A stretch of DNA of 64,000 nucleotides from Mycobacterium sp. E2479 (lineage in GTDB: Bacteria > Actinomycetota > Actinomycetes > Mycobacteriales > Mycobacteriaceae): contig NZ_LZJR01000154.1 of the NCBI RefSeq assembly GCF_001667925.1, forward strand, positions 124,001-188,000, read 5' to 3'. This document shows positions 35,816-44,430 of the stretch, in pieces (position 1 is the stretch's first letter; each line of letters opens with the position of its first letter). The translations under genes were made by a program, and so were the position numbers. The notes beneath the pieces were generated by a model that was not told where the DNA came from, made no database searches, and worked only from the letters and a program-made list of their open reading frames with translations.

Positions 35816-36589
35816 TTACGGAGCGGCCGTGGGTTGGATTCGCGCAGCGACGGTCAGCTGTGGGATGAAGCTGCTGTTGCCACAGCGAATAACGGAATCC
35901 ACGACACCGGTGAGGTGTTCGACATCGACTATTCCACCGTGCAAGTGGCCTTCCTGCATCCAGGTTTGAATTGCCGCCTCGAGAACCGCCGGATCCCAGT
36001 TCTTATTAATCTCCGTGGTCGACTCGCCTTCCCCGCCAGGGCAGTCCCCGAGGGCCATACTGGTAAAGCCGACTTCCGGGTGTTCCACCCGCCATGCCAC
36101 GACCAGCTTGTCCAGCGCGGCCTTGGTAACTGCGTAGGCACCGAGCATCGGCCACGGGGTGGTGTAGTCCGCGCTGAGTGAGGACAGATAGATGGCCGAT
36201 CCGTTGCTGCGACCGAGGTGCGGCAGCATCGCCGCGGTGACCAGCGACGCTCCGGTCACGTTGGTTGCGAACAGCGCCGCCCACTGCTCCGCGGTCGTTT
36301 CGGCCAGTGGAGCAAGGACGCCCATGCCGGCGCTGTAAACGAGCGTGTCCAAGCCACCGAATTCACTCAGTACGTCGTCTGTGGCCCGCTGGCACGAGGT
36401 GGGATCGGTAACGTCACACACCACGGCGACCGCACCGTTACCGGCCTCGCGGGCGGCATTGGTCAGGCGCTCACGCCGGCGCGCGAGTAGGGCGACCTGA
36501 TGACCCCGCTTACTCAAACCGATCGCGATGCTGCGACCGAGGCCGCTCGAAGCACCGATCACCGCGATGCGCTTTAGCTCGCTTGTCAT
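35816..36589 (-). CDS. Short-chain dehydrogenase/reductase
   Basis: 257 residues from ATG 36589 (MTSELKRIAVIGASSGLG). The upstream in-frame ATG at 36643 is less likely. The cofactor motif is GASSGLGRS. The catalytic Tyr/Lys lie in YAVTK. It is paralogous to the SDR at 21797-22552. The neighbouring SDR gene starts 24 bp downstream. Confidence 0.87.
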   Translation of the reverse strand: MTSELKRIAVIGASSGLGRSIAIGLSKRGHQVALLARRRERLTNAAREAGNGAVAVVCDVTDPTSCQRATDDVLSEFGGLDTLVYSAGMGVLAPLAETTAEQWAALFATNVTGASLVTAAMLPHLGRSNGSAIYLSSLSADYTTPWPMLGAYAVTKAALDKLVVAWRVEHPEVGFTSMALGDCPGGEGESTTEINKNWDPAVLEAAIQTWMQEGHLHGGIVDVEHLTGVVDSVIRCGNSSFIPQLTVAARIQPTAAP

Positions 36590-36679
36590 CGCGTCAGCTC
36601 CGTTGCGGCGCCCTTCATGGACGGACACCGTTGGCCATGTCATAAACCTCCCAGATGGCCGGTCGTATTGTCTGGGTTC

Positions 36680-37750
36680 TCATTGGCCGAAATCCGCACG
36701 GCCCCATACGGGCATGTCCAGGCAGCTATACAGTCCCGGCGCCGCGTCACAAGTAGTGGGGATTGCGTTCACGACGCGCCCGGCGGTCGCGTCGACTCCG
36801 GGTTGATCGCCGCCCGAAAGGCTCAGAGTCACATCCACCTTGGGCGTACCGTCGATGACGACCTGACTGGTGCGCACGTTGGCATCAGGTGTCCCGTTGA
36901 CGACCGGGGCCCAGTCGTCAACTACCTTGTCGATCATTGAGTAGATGATGCTCATGGTGATGCGCGGTGTGCCGCCAACGAAAGCTTCGTGGACGAAGCG
37001 CACAGTCGCCACAGTCCCTTTGGGGATCGGGCCGGCCAAACACTCGTAGTCGGCATCGGCCACTGCAACCTCGCGTCGGGTGCGGACTTCGTCGAACGTT
37101 GCACCGAGCGTCTTGGCCACGGCCGTGAACGGCCCCAACCACCCGCCGATTCCTGCGCTGTCGACCATCGCGGGCTCGTCGGGTCCCTGACCGAATCCCA
37201 TGAAGCTGAAGACCATTGGATCCTGGTAGGTGGCCATGAACACCCGCTCGGAAAGAGTGATCGACTTGATCGCATGCGAGACACTGCCACAGGCGATGAT
37301 GAACGCGTCGGTGGTGTACCCAGGTGCGATACCGCTGCAGAAGAAGGAGGTCTTACCAGCCTTACAGCCATCCTCGAGACGATCGGTGATCTCGCGTGGC
37401 ACCAAGGGCGGGTACGACAACATTGGCATCGTCGAAGTGACGATGTTCTTCCCGGACGCGAGTATGGCGGCCATCTCATCGATGACCTGACTGTCCTCGC
37501 GCCCGAAATCGGTCGCGAAGTAGGTCACACAGTCAGCGTCGCAGGAGAGAAATTCGTCGAAATCAGTTGTCGCACTGAGCCCGACCGGATTGATGCCGAC
37601 GATTTCTCCTGAATCGCGGCCGGCCTTCTCCGGCGTGTGCACCAGATGCCCGACCAGCTCGAGGTCGGGGCGGGCGATCACCTCCCGTAGGGCCTGTGCG
37701 CCGGTGTCACCCGTGCCGTAATGCGCGACGCGGTACGTTTTTGAGCTCAT
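36680..37750 (-). CDS. DapB-like NAD(P)-dependent oxidoreductase (diaminopentanoate-dehydrogenase family), copy 1
   Basis: 356 residues from ATG 37750. The Rossmann motif is YGTGDTGAQALR, followed by the family block VGHLVHTPEKAGRD and a dimerisation/substrate domain. Homologues are annotated dihydrodipicolinate reductase or 2,4-diaminopentanoate dehydrogenase, but many mycobacterial copies lie in lipid or aromatic catabolic loci and have no assigned substrate. It is related to the next gene upstream and shares its operon. Confidence 0.85.
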   Translation of the reverse strand: MSSKTYRVAHYGTGDTGAQALREVIARPDLELVGHLVHTPEKAGRDSGEIVGINPVGLSATTDFDEFLSCDADCVTYFATDFGREDSQVIDEMAAILASGKNIVTSTMPMLSYPPLVPREITDRLEDGCKAGKTSFFCSGIAPGYTTDAFIIACGSVSHAIKSITLSERVFMATYQDPMVFSFMGFGQGPDEPAMVDSAGIGGWLGPFTAVAKTLGATFDEVRTRREVAVADADYECLAGPIPKGTVATVRFVHEAFVGGTPRITMSIIYSMIDKVVDDWAPVVNGTPDANVRTSQVVIDGTPKVDVTLSLSGGDQPGVDATAGRVVNAIPTTCDAAPGLYSCLDMPVWGRADFGQ

Positions 37751-37790
37751 TGCGCGACCCCGGTGATTCGAGGCCTTCGGACGGAGTGCT

Positions 37791-38876
37791 TCACCGTCGC
37801 GATCCTGCGCGCCGGGAAGCGTAGAAGGGTAGATCGACCGGTGACAGGTGCCCGGACCGGGCTGCGACGACCGCGGGGATCGCATTCGTCGCGGCAAGTG
37901 CGGTCATGGGGAGGCCAGAGGTTATCCCGTCGGGCATCGGATCCGGCATCAACAGTGCTCGATACGTTGGTCGCCCTTCCACCGTGTAAGCGATCGCTCC
38001 GTCTATGCCCGCCGGCAGACGCGGCCAGTGATCGGGAACCTGCGCGTCACGGGTGATCTGGGCGATGTATTCGATAGAAACCACCGGCTTGTCGCCCACG
38101 ACGCCGGCGAGCTGCCAGTAGTACCCACAGATTGTGCCGGCCGGATAGGTCCCGACGTTGGTGGTCACGATGTCGACAGGGGAGGCCGCCGTCTCCCATT
38201 CCAGTCTGATGCCGTCGAGCTTGATCCCCAAAAGGTCTGCGATAAACCAGATCTCCGGCGTCCACCGGGTCTCGACCGTTCCGTCGGAAATTCGCGGCGG
38301 CACAAAGCCGTCGGGCTTCCCGAATCCCATCGATTCGCGCAGCACCGCCTCGAGCGGGTAGTCGTTCGCGAGGTCGGGAGTGAACTGCTGCTCGCGATAT
38401 CCGGTCACCTCGCCGGACATCGAGAGCAGCGCCGCCGGGACGTTCATGCTCATCGCTCCGGGTTCGCTTCCGGTGGCGTACAGCGACGCGCCGCCGCTCT
38501 CGCATGCCGACTCGATGATCTCTCGAAACTCGGGTGGCGTCGCGCCTGGGTAGCTGATCTCGACCACGGCAAACGTGACCACGTTGGTCCCAGCACGCAG
38601 GAACTTGGCCATCTCTCCGACGGCTTCGAGCTCACGACCCACGGCATTGCCGGCATAACAAAGGCAGTCCGCCTTCAATCCCACCACAGCGTCCAGGTCG
38701 CCAGTCGCGAGGACCCCGGTGGTAGGGAGCCCGCAGAGCTCCCCGGCATCTTTACCTACCTTTTCCGGTGTGCTGACGTACTGGCCGACGAGTTCGAGTG
38801 CCGGGTCCTCGATGATGGCGCGCAGCGCCTCACGTCCCGTGACCCCGGTACCGCAGTGAACGACGCGCAGCGTCAA
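37791..38876 (-). CDS. DapB-like NAD(P)-dependent oxidoreductase, copy 2
   Basis: 361 residues. The Rossmann motif CGTGVTGREALR and LVGQYVSTPEKVGKD mark the same family as the gene at 36680. The frame is open upstream, but the conserved protein begins at TTG 38876, which overlaps the TGA of the Rieske gene as TTGA. That implies translational coupling from the oxygenase gene. Confidence 0.85.
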   Translation of the reverse strand: MTLRVVHCGTGVTGREALRAIIEDPALELVGQYVSTPEKVGKDAGELCGLPTTGVLATGDLDAVVGLKADCLCYAGNAVGRELEAVGEMAKFLRAGTNVVTFAVVEISYPGATPPEFREIIESACESGGASLYATGSEPGAMSMNVPAALLSMSGEVTGYREQQFTPDLANDYPLEAVLRESMGFGKPDGFVPPRISDGTVETRWTPEIWFIADLLGIKLDGIRLEWETAASPVDIVTTNVGTYPAGTICGYYWQLAGVVGDKPVVSIEYIAQITRDAQVPDHWPRLPAGIDGAIAYTVEGRPTYRALLMPDPMPDGITSGLPMTALAATNAIPAVVAARSGHLSPVDLPFYASRRAGSRR

Positions 38877-39907
38877 CGTGTGCCCCCACTTCCCTGTGCG
38901 GCGTACACCTCGGCGGCACTTCCGCCGATACCGTCCGGATAGAACTGCTTGGCCCACCGTCGAATTGCGGTGAATCCCTCGTATTCCGCGGTCGCCAGCG
39001 CGGGCGGGTCCGAATAGCGCTGGTGCTGCCAGATGACGATGTCCTGCTCGAATTGCTTAATCACTTCTTGGCTGAAGACCTGCGCATCGGCTTCGGAGTA
39101 GGCGGCGTCATCTCGACCGATGTAAGCGGTGAATCGGACGTCGCTGGTGTAGTCGTCGACCGGGGTGACCCCCTGAACCGTGCGGCCGGCGAGCAAGCCA
39201 TAGCTCCTGGTCACTGTCACTCCAAGGCCGCCGTTGATGGCTTCTACGTAGCTTTCGGCGACTTCGGTTTGTGCCTCGTCGCTATCTGCCGCACCGAAGG
39301 CGAAAGCGAGCTTGAAGTCGACGAAGGAGACCGGCTCGGCGAAGTCGTGCCGGGTGAAGACTGCCTCAGGAGTACCGTGCACATACCTGAAGTGGGCGAA
39401 GTCAACGCCGTTTTCCTGCACGTATTGCGGATGTATTTCCAGTCGCTCGCAGTACAACCTGCGCGGTCGGTGGAAGTCGTCGGGGCTGCTGCCGTCGTTG
39501 AAGTCGGCGAACACGTCGGGCGCGTCGAAATACGGTTCTCGACCTTGTACGTCATGCCAGATATAGACCGACTCGTTGCGCTCCACCACCGGATACGTGC
39601 GAATCCGCCTGCCTCGATTCGGGCGATTCTGGTAGGGAATACAGACGTTGCGGCCCTCCTGGCTCCATTGCCAGCCATGAAACCCACACTGCAACACCTC
39701 GCCGACGACTTTTCCACCGAAACCAAGGTGTGCGCCGAGGTGTTCGCAGAAGGCGCTCATGACCGTCAATCGGCCGGACTCGGCCCGCCAGGCGATCATT
39801 TCTTCGCCGAAGTAGGTCATCCTGCGGACGTCGCCAACGCCGATTTCATCGGACCACGCAACCTGGAACCAGCCGGTGGGCTTCATCGACAACGGCGGTT
39901 TGGGCAT
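38873..39907 (-). CDS. Rieske non-heme iron oxygenase, alpha subunit (KshA-like)
   Basis: 344 residues. The Rieske 2Fe-2S ligands are C54-x-H56 and C74-x2-H77 (CEHLGAH, CGFHGW). The mononuclear iron site begins with H172 and H177 in DFAHFRYVH. The layout resembles 3-ketosteroid 9-alpha-hydroxylase and related terminal oxygenases. No reductase (KshB-like) is encoded nearby, so it must borrow one. A perfect copy of the local inverted repeat lies 32 bp upstream of the start. This is probably the key ring- or core-hydroxylating step. Confidence 0.92.
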   Translation of the reverse strand: MPKPPLSMKPTGWFQVAWSDEIGVGDVRRMTYFGEEMIAWRAESGRLTVMSAFCEHLGAHLGFGGKVVGEVLQCGFHGWQWSQEGRNVCIPYQNRPNRGRRIRTYPVVERNESVYIWHDVQGREPYFDAPDVFADFNDGSSPDDFHRPRRLYCERLEIHPQYVQENGVDFAHFRYVHGTPEAVFTRHDFAEPVSFVDFKLAFAFGAADSDEAQTEVAESYVEAINGGLGVTVTRSYGLLAGRTVQGVTPVDDYTSDVRFTAYIGRDDAAYSEADAQVFSQEVIKQFEQDIVIWQHQRYSDPPALATAEYEGFTAIRRWAKQFYPDGIGGSAAEVYAAQGSGGTR

Positions 39908-39938
39908 GCGAAAAATGCTAGCCGAGCCGACACAGCAT

Positions 39939-39957
39939 TTTCTAGTGGTTCTAGAAA
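39939..39957 (-). promoter_or_regulatory. Perfect inverted repeat TTTCTAG-N5-CTAGAAA upstream of Rieske operon
   Basis: TTTCTAGTGGTTCTAGAAA is a perfect 7-5-7 inverted repeat in the gap between the amidohydrolase stop and the Rieske start. It is the best copy of the motif seen in the window and is taken as the reference operator. No clear -35/-10 pair was found around it. Confidence 0.7.
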
Positions 39958-39998
39958 TCTAGCTCAGGCCGCGGTGCGTCGTGCGCTGTGGCGGTGCG

Positions 39999-41297
39999 TC
40001 AGTCTTTGATGCCGGATAGTTCTTTCTGAATAGCGACCACATCGACGACCGACGAGCCTGACTTCGTGTCTTTGTGGTGGCTGAGCGCCTGAATGGATAC
40101 GTCGTGGCCCTCGGCGGCCTTGCGCAAAGCACCGACTGACGCCTGGTCCCTGCTGATGTGGGCGAACGGGTCGAAGGAATACCAGCGCATCGCGTTCTCG
40201 TGAGTCAACTTGTCGATCTCGTCGTCTGGCACGTTGTTCGCCGACAGCACGGCCCACAGCTCTTCCGGCGCGCCGGGCCACATCGAGTCGCTGTGCGGGT
40301 AATCGGCTTCCCAGCAGATGTTGTCGATGCCGATCATGTTGCGCAGCGTGACGCCGACCTTGTCGCTGATGAAGCAGGTCAGGAAGTGCTCGCGGAACAC
40401 CTCGCTGGGCAACTTGCCCTTGAAATCCTGGTGCGTCCACGTCGAGTGCATCTCATAGGTGCGATCGGCACGCTCGAGGAAGTAAGGAATCCAGCCGGTG
40501 CCACCCTCAGAAAGGGCAATCTTCAAGTCCGGATATTCCTTGATCGGCTTGGACCACAACAGATCCGCCGCAGCTTGGACGATGTTCATCGGCTGAAGGG
40601 TGATCATCACGTCCAGTGGCGCATCGGGTGCGGTGATCGCGAGCCGGCCTGAGGAACCGATGTGGATGTTTATCACGGTGTTGTTGTCGCACAACGCATC
40701 CCATAGTGGCTTCCAGTAGTCGTCGTGGAAGCTGGGGTAGCCCATCGCGGCCGGGTTCTCGGTGAAGGTCAGCGCGTGCACGCCCTTCTTCGCGACCCGC
40801 CGCACCTCTTTGGCGCATTCCTCGGCGTCCCAGATCACCGGGATTGCCATCGGGATGAATCGTGCCGGGTAGGCGCCACACCATTCCTCGATGTGCCAGT
40901 CGTTATAGGCCTGCACAAGCGCGATGGAGAAGTCGTGGTCCTCAGTGGCGAACAGCCGCCCGGCGAAGCCGGGGAAAGAGGGGAAGCAGATCGAGGCGAG
41001 GATGCCGCCGGCGTTCATGTCCTTGATGCGCTCGTCGACGTTGTAACAGCCAGGCCGAATCTCGTCGAGGCCCTGGGGTTCCAGCCCATACTCCTCTTTG
41101 GGGCGACCCGCTACCGCGTTCAGCGCGACGTTGGGGATGACGGTGTCACGGAACTTCCAGACGTCGGAGCCGTCCGGGTTGTGCACCAGCCGCGGCGCAT
41201 CATCGGCATACCGCTGTGGCAGATGATTCTTGAACATGTCCGGTGGCTCGACGGTGTGGTCATCGACACTGATCAAAATCATGTCTTCCTTTTTCAC
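39999..41297 (-). CDS. Amidohydrolase-2 family protein (third)
   Basis: 432 residues, closely related to the gene at 26637. Shared features are ISVDDHTVEPPDM at the N-terminus, the His in INIHIGSSG and EADYPHSD near the C-terminus. The start is GTG 41297, preceded by AAAGGAA at 6 bp. It lies upstream of the Rieske gene on the same strand, with a 91-bp gap that carries the perfect operator. It may be transcribed separately or read through. Confidence 0.88.
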   Translation of the reverse strand: MKKEDMILISVDDHTVEPPDMFKNHLPQRYADDAPRLVHNPDGSDVWKFRDTVIPNVALNAVAGRPKEEYGLEPQGLDEIRPGCYNVDERIKDMNAGGILASICFPSFPGFAGRLFATEDHDFSIALVQAYNDWHIEEWCGAYPARFIPMAIPVIWDAEECAKEVRRVAKKGVHALTFTENPAAMGYPSFHDDYWKPLWDALCDNNTVINIHIGSSGRLAITAPDAPLDVMITLQPMNIVQAAADLLWSKPIKEYPDLKIALSEGGTGWIPYFLERADRTYEMHSTWTHQDFKGKLPSEVFREHFLTCFISDKVGVTLRNMIGIDNICWEADYPHSDSMWPGAPEELWAVLSANNVPDDEIDKLTHENAMRWYSFDPFAHISRDQASVGALRKAAEGHDVSIQALSHHKDTKSGSSVVDVVAIQKELSGIKD

Positions 41298-41599
41298 TGA
41301 CCATTCCTTTCTGTCGTGGGCTTAACCACCCGCTCAATGTCGAGAGTGATCTCATCACCCGGTTCGACACACTCGGCCCCCTGTATTCGAGGCCAGGACG
41401 ATGACAGGCCCCGCTCGAAGGTGGTGGCGCTGCGGCCTACAACGGCGCACATCGACCGGCCATGAGCGTCACGATCGATGATGGGCGCCCACGCGCCGAA
41501 GGCGTTTGGAGCTCGGCACCAATTACCCTATGAAACATTGGAATTCGCCACCCTGAATTGCAATCAGTCAGTCAGGACATCGGAAGTTGGTCTGCTGAG
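41298..41599. other. 302-bp spacer between P450 copy 2 and the third amidohydrolase
   Basis: Both flanking genes are on the minus strand. I see the amidohydrolase ribosome binding site but no operator copy and no coding signal. Confidence 0.4.
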
Positions 41600-42940
41600 T
41601 CATATCTGGGCGTCCGCGAAATCGGCGGGGTCGGTGGCTGCGTCGCGGCGAGTCACCCGCACGTTGAGTTTAGCGAGCCCCCGCAGGGTGGGATTCGTGC
41701 GCCAGCCGGGCGCTCCCAGGATGTCGATGCGGTCCACGTGATCGACGATCTCGCGCAGCACGGTGTGGCCTTCCAACCGGGCCAGATGGGCGCCCAGGCA
41801 CAGATGAACTCCCGAGCCGAACGCGACGTGTCCGGTGGGATTGCGTTGCACTCGAAACTCGTCGGGATCCTCGAACTGACGGGGGTCCCGGTTGGCCGCC
41901 CCCCAGAGCAGCAACACGCGCGACCCGGCGGGAATTGTCGCCTTGCCCACGACGTAGTCGGAACGCGCCGTGCGGTACAGGCCTTGGATTGGCGAAAAGT
42001 AGCGCAGCTGCTCTTCTATGGCGCTGCCGATCAGCTCTGGGCGCTGTTGCAGGAGCCGCAGCTGGTCGGCGTTTTCGGACAACGTCAAAAACAGTGTGCC
42101 GAGCATGTTTGTGGTGGTCTCGTTGCCGGCGAGCAGCAGCAAGAAGGCAAAGAAGAACAACTCATCGTTGCTGAGTTTGCCCTCGTGGTTGTTCGCCACC
42201 AGTCTGCCCAACACCGTGTGGTCATCGAGTAACTCCCCCTGGCTTAGCTTCCTGGTGAAGTACGCATGGAAATGTCCGATCGCTCGGATCCCCGCTACCC
42301 CTTGCCGCAGCCCGGACGGCGACATATTCGCGTTGGCCAAGCGAACCGTCTCGTTGGACCATTCCTTGAAGGCCGCGAGATCGTCATCGGCGATGCCGAG
42401 GATGTGCGCGATCACGGCGGTGGGCAATGGCTCGGCGAGTGTCTGTACGACGTCTACCGACGAGCCGGTGAACAAAGGGGCCGTGTGGTCGACGCAAAGC
42501 CTCTCGACCGTGTCTTGCCATGACTGCAGGGCTCCGCGGGTGAAGGCCGGTTGCGCCTGCTTGCGCATTGCCGTATGCCGCGGTGGATCCACCGTCAACA
42601 GAGCGTCTGCACGCATCCGGCTATAAGCGATGCCATCCGCACTGGACAGCACGTCACTGGCCCGGGCGCCGGCGCGCACGTCCTCGTATCGGCTCAGGAT
42701 GAAGATGTCGCGTCTCGGATTGTAGTGAACGGGCCCACCCGCCAGGAGGTTCCGATAGTGGGGGTAAGGGTCCGCGGCCATCTCCGCATCAAGTGGATCG
42801 AAGTCGGTGATCTCGACGCCGGCCGGCGGGGGTTTCCTGCGCACCTTGCGAGCAATAATGTGCGTCGCGTCGTCGGCGAATCCGACTGCAAGGCTTGGCG
42901 CGTACATCTTGAGGAACCGCATCTGGGATCGGATCGGCAC
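41600..42940 (-). CDS. Cytochrome P450 (copy 2 of the paralogue pair)
   Basis: 446 residues from GTG 42940, where similarity to P450 copy 1 begins (PIRSQMRFLKMY). An upstream GTG at 42961 would add seven residues. The heme loop FGSGVHLCLG, I-helix AGNETTT and ExxR EEQLR are identical to copy 1. By eye about 80 percent of residues agree over the whole length. The two copies form direct repeats of about 1.3 kb some 20 kb apart. An operator-like site lies 31 bp before GTG 42940. Confidence 0.92.
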   Translation of the reverse strand: MPIRSQMRFLKMYAPSLAVGFADDATHIIARKVRRKPPPAGVEITDFDPLDAEMAADPYPHYRNLLAGGPVHYNPRRDIFILSRYEDVRAGARASDVLSSADGIAYSRMRADALLTVDPPRHTAMRKQAQPAFTRGALQSWQDTVERLCVDHTAPLFTGSSVDVVQTLAEPLPTAVIAHILGIADDDLAAFKEWSNETVRLANANMSPSGLRQGVAGIRAIGHFHAYFTRKLSQGELLDDHTVLGRLVANNHEGKLSNDELFFFAFLLLLAGNETTTNMLGTLFLTLSENADQLRLLQQRPELIGSAIEEQLRYFSPIQGLYRTARSDYVVGKATIPAGSRVLLLWGAANRDPRQFEDPDEFRVQRNPTGHVAFGSGVHLCLGAHLARLEGHTVLREIVDHVDRIDILGAPGWRTNPTLRGLAKLNVRVTRRDAATDPADFADAQI

Positions 42941-42970
42941 GATGTGAGTGTAGATCCGCACGCGAGCAGT

Positions 42971-42989
42971 TGTAAAACAAGATTAGAAA
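42971..42989 (-). promoter_or_regulatory. Weak operator-like site upstream of P450 copy 2
   Basis: On the plus strand it is TGTAAAA-CAAGA-TTAGAAA. The right half is identical to that at 43103-43109, and the left half is poor. Confidence 0.35.
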
Positions 42990-43090
42990 ACGCGCCAGGG
43001 CACGCCACAGGGCATTTTTCTCACGCCGATCGAGATGCGGTAGTGCCTGAGACTCTTACGGGCGAGTGGTGGGCGTGGATAACTTGGGGC

Positions 43091-43109
43091 TTTCTAGTAT
43101 AGTTAGAAA
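43091..43109 (+). promoter_or_regulatory. Strong copy of the inverted repeat upstream of CoA-transferase
   Basis: TTTCTAGTATAGTTAGAAA differs from the perfect 7-5-7 repeat in one base of the right half. It lies about 90 bp before the CoA-transferase start, between divergent genes. Confidence 0.65.
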
Positions 43110-43200
43110 ATTGCGGCTGCGGGGCATGCGTCTTGGACCTCAGACAATTGTTTTCGCGCCACGTACGAAGAAGTTTCGGGTACCGGTACAAGGAGGTTCC

Positions 43201-44430
43201 GTGGTTCATCTACCCATGGCGGGTGTCAGGGTCTTGGAAGTTGCGCAGTTCACTTTCACGCCGGCGGCTGGCGCCGTATTGACGGAGTGGGGCGCAGACG
43301 TCATCAAAGTCGAACATGCCGAGACGGGCGACGCGCAACGCGGCCTTCGCATCGGTCCCTACGCCCCGGCGGAGGGTTCGTTCGCGCCGATCATGGACCA
43401 TCCGAATCGAGGAAAGCGCAGCATCGGCCTAGCGGTCGACACGGCGGCCGGCTATGGGGTGCTGATGGATCTTGCTCGCACCGCAGACGTCTTCCTCACC
43501 AATTTTCTTCCCGATGCCCGCCGTCGACTGAAAATTGACGTCGACGACTTGCGAAAGGTGAATCCCAACATCATTTATGTACGGGGCAGCGCCAACGGTC
43601 AGCGTGGGCCCGACGCAGAGAGCGGCGGCTTCGACGGCACGACGTTCTGGTGTCGCGGCGGTAGTGCATGGAGTGCGACGCCCCCGGACTGCCCCCGACC
43701 GATTTCGATGCCAGGGGGGGCGTATGGCGACACCATCGGCGGAATGACCATTGCCGGTGGAATCGCGGCTGCGCTATTTGCCCGCGAGGCGACCGGCGAG
43801 CCTTCGGTGGTCGACGTATCACTGCTCGGCCTCGGGCTGTGGTCCATGGCGTTAAATGTTTCGAATGCTCTGATGACCGGGACCAATATCGAACCCCCGC
43901 CGCTAACTGCTCCGGTTGCGGCCGTAGCCAACCCGTTCGTCGGCTTGCTGCGCACATCGGACGATCGCTGGCTTTCTTTGGCGATCCTGCAACCAGGACG
44001 CTACTTCGCCGACACTTGCAAACACCTTGGCCTCGACCATTTGCTGGATGATCAGCGTTTCGCGACGGCCGAGGGAATTATGGAGCACACGAAGGAAATC
44101 GCCGACGAAGTCGCGCGCGCGATTGCGTCCCAACCTCTTTCGTACTGGCTGAACCGACTGCAGACACTGGAGGGCCAGTGGGCTGCGTTGCAGAATCAGC
44201 TGGAGGTCGGTGCCGATCCGCAGGTTCTGGCCAACGGCTACCTCGTTGATGTGATCGACGCCGAGGGAACCAGTCGCCAACTCGTTGCGAACCCCGTCCA
44301 GTTCGACGAACGTCCCCCGTCTGGTGCGCGCGGGCCCCTGTTCGCGGAGCACACCGACGATATCCTACGCGAGCTCGGCAAGACCGAGGATGAGATGATC
44401 CAACTGAAAGTCGAGGGTGCTTGCACGTGA
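43201..44430 (+). CDS. Class III (CaiB/BaiF) CoA-transferase
   Basis: 409 residues from GTG 43201, which has AAGGAGG 5 bp upstream. The frame is open from 43066 but that part is not conserved-looking. Family blocks are GVRVLEVAQF, GADVIKVEH, NRGKRSIGL and the catalytic Asp region GGFDGTTFW. It moves CoA between acids and so activates or recycles a pathway intermediate without ATP. Its stop overlaps the start of the next gene. Confidence 0.9.
   Translation: MVHLPMAGVRVLEVAQFTFTPAAGAVLTEWGADVIKVEHAETGDAQRGLRIGPYAPAEGSFAPIMDHPNRGKRSIGLAVDTAAGYGVLMDLARTADVFLTNFLPDARRRLKIDVDDLRKVNPNIIYVRGSANGQRGPDAESGGFDGTTFWCRGGSAWSATPPDCPRPISMPGGAYGDTIGGMTIAGGIAAALFAREATGEPSVVDVSLLGLGLWSMALNVSNALMTGTNIEPPPLTAPVAAVANPFVGLLRTSDDRWLSLAILQPGRYFADTCKHLGLDHLLDDQRFATAEGIMEHTKEIADEVARAIASQPLSYWLNRLQTLEGQWAALQNQLEVGADPQVLANGYLVDVIDAEGTSRQLVANPVQFDERPPSGARGPLFAEHTDDILRELGKTEDEMIQLKVEGACT

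Noticed and set aside
36680-38876. dapB (lysine biosynthesis) call for the two DapB-like genes
   Set aside because: They are longer than DapB, belong to the diaminopentanoate-dehydrogenase-like family and sit in an oxygenase operon.
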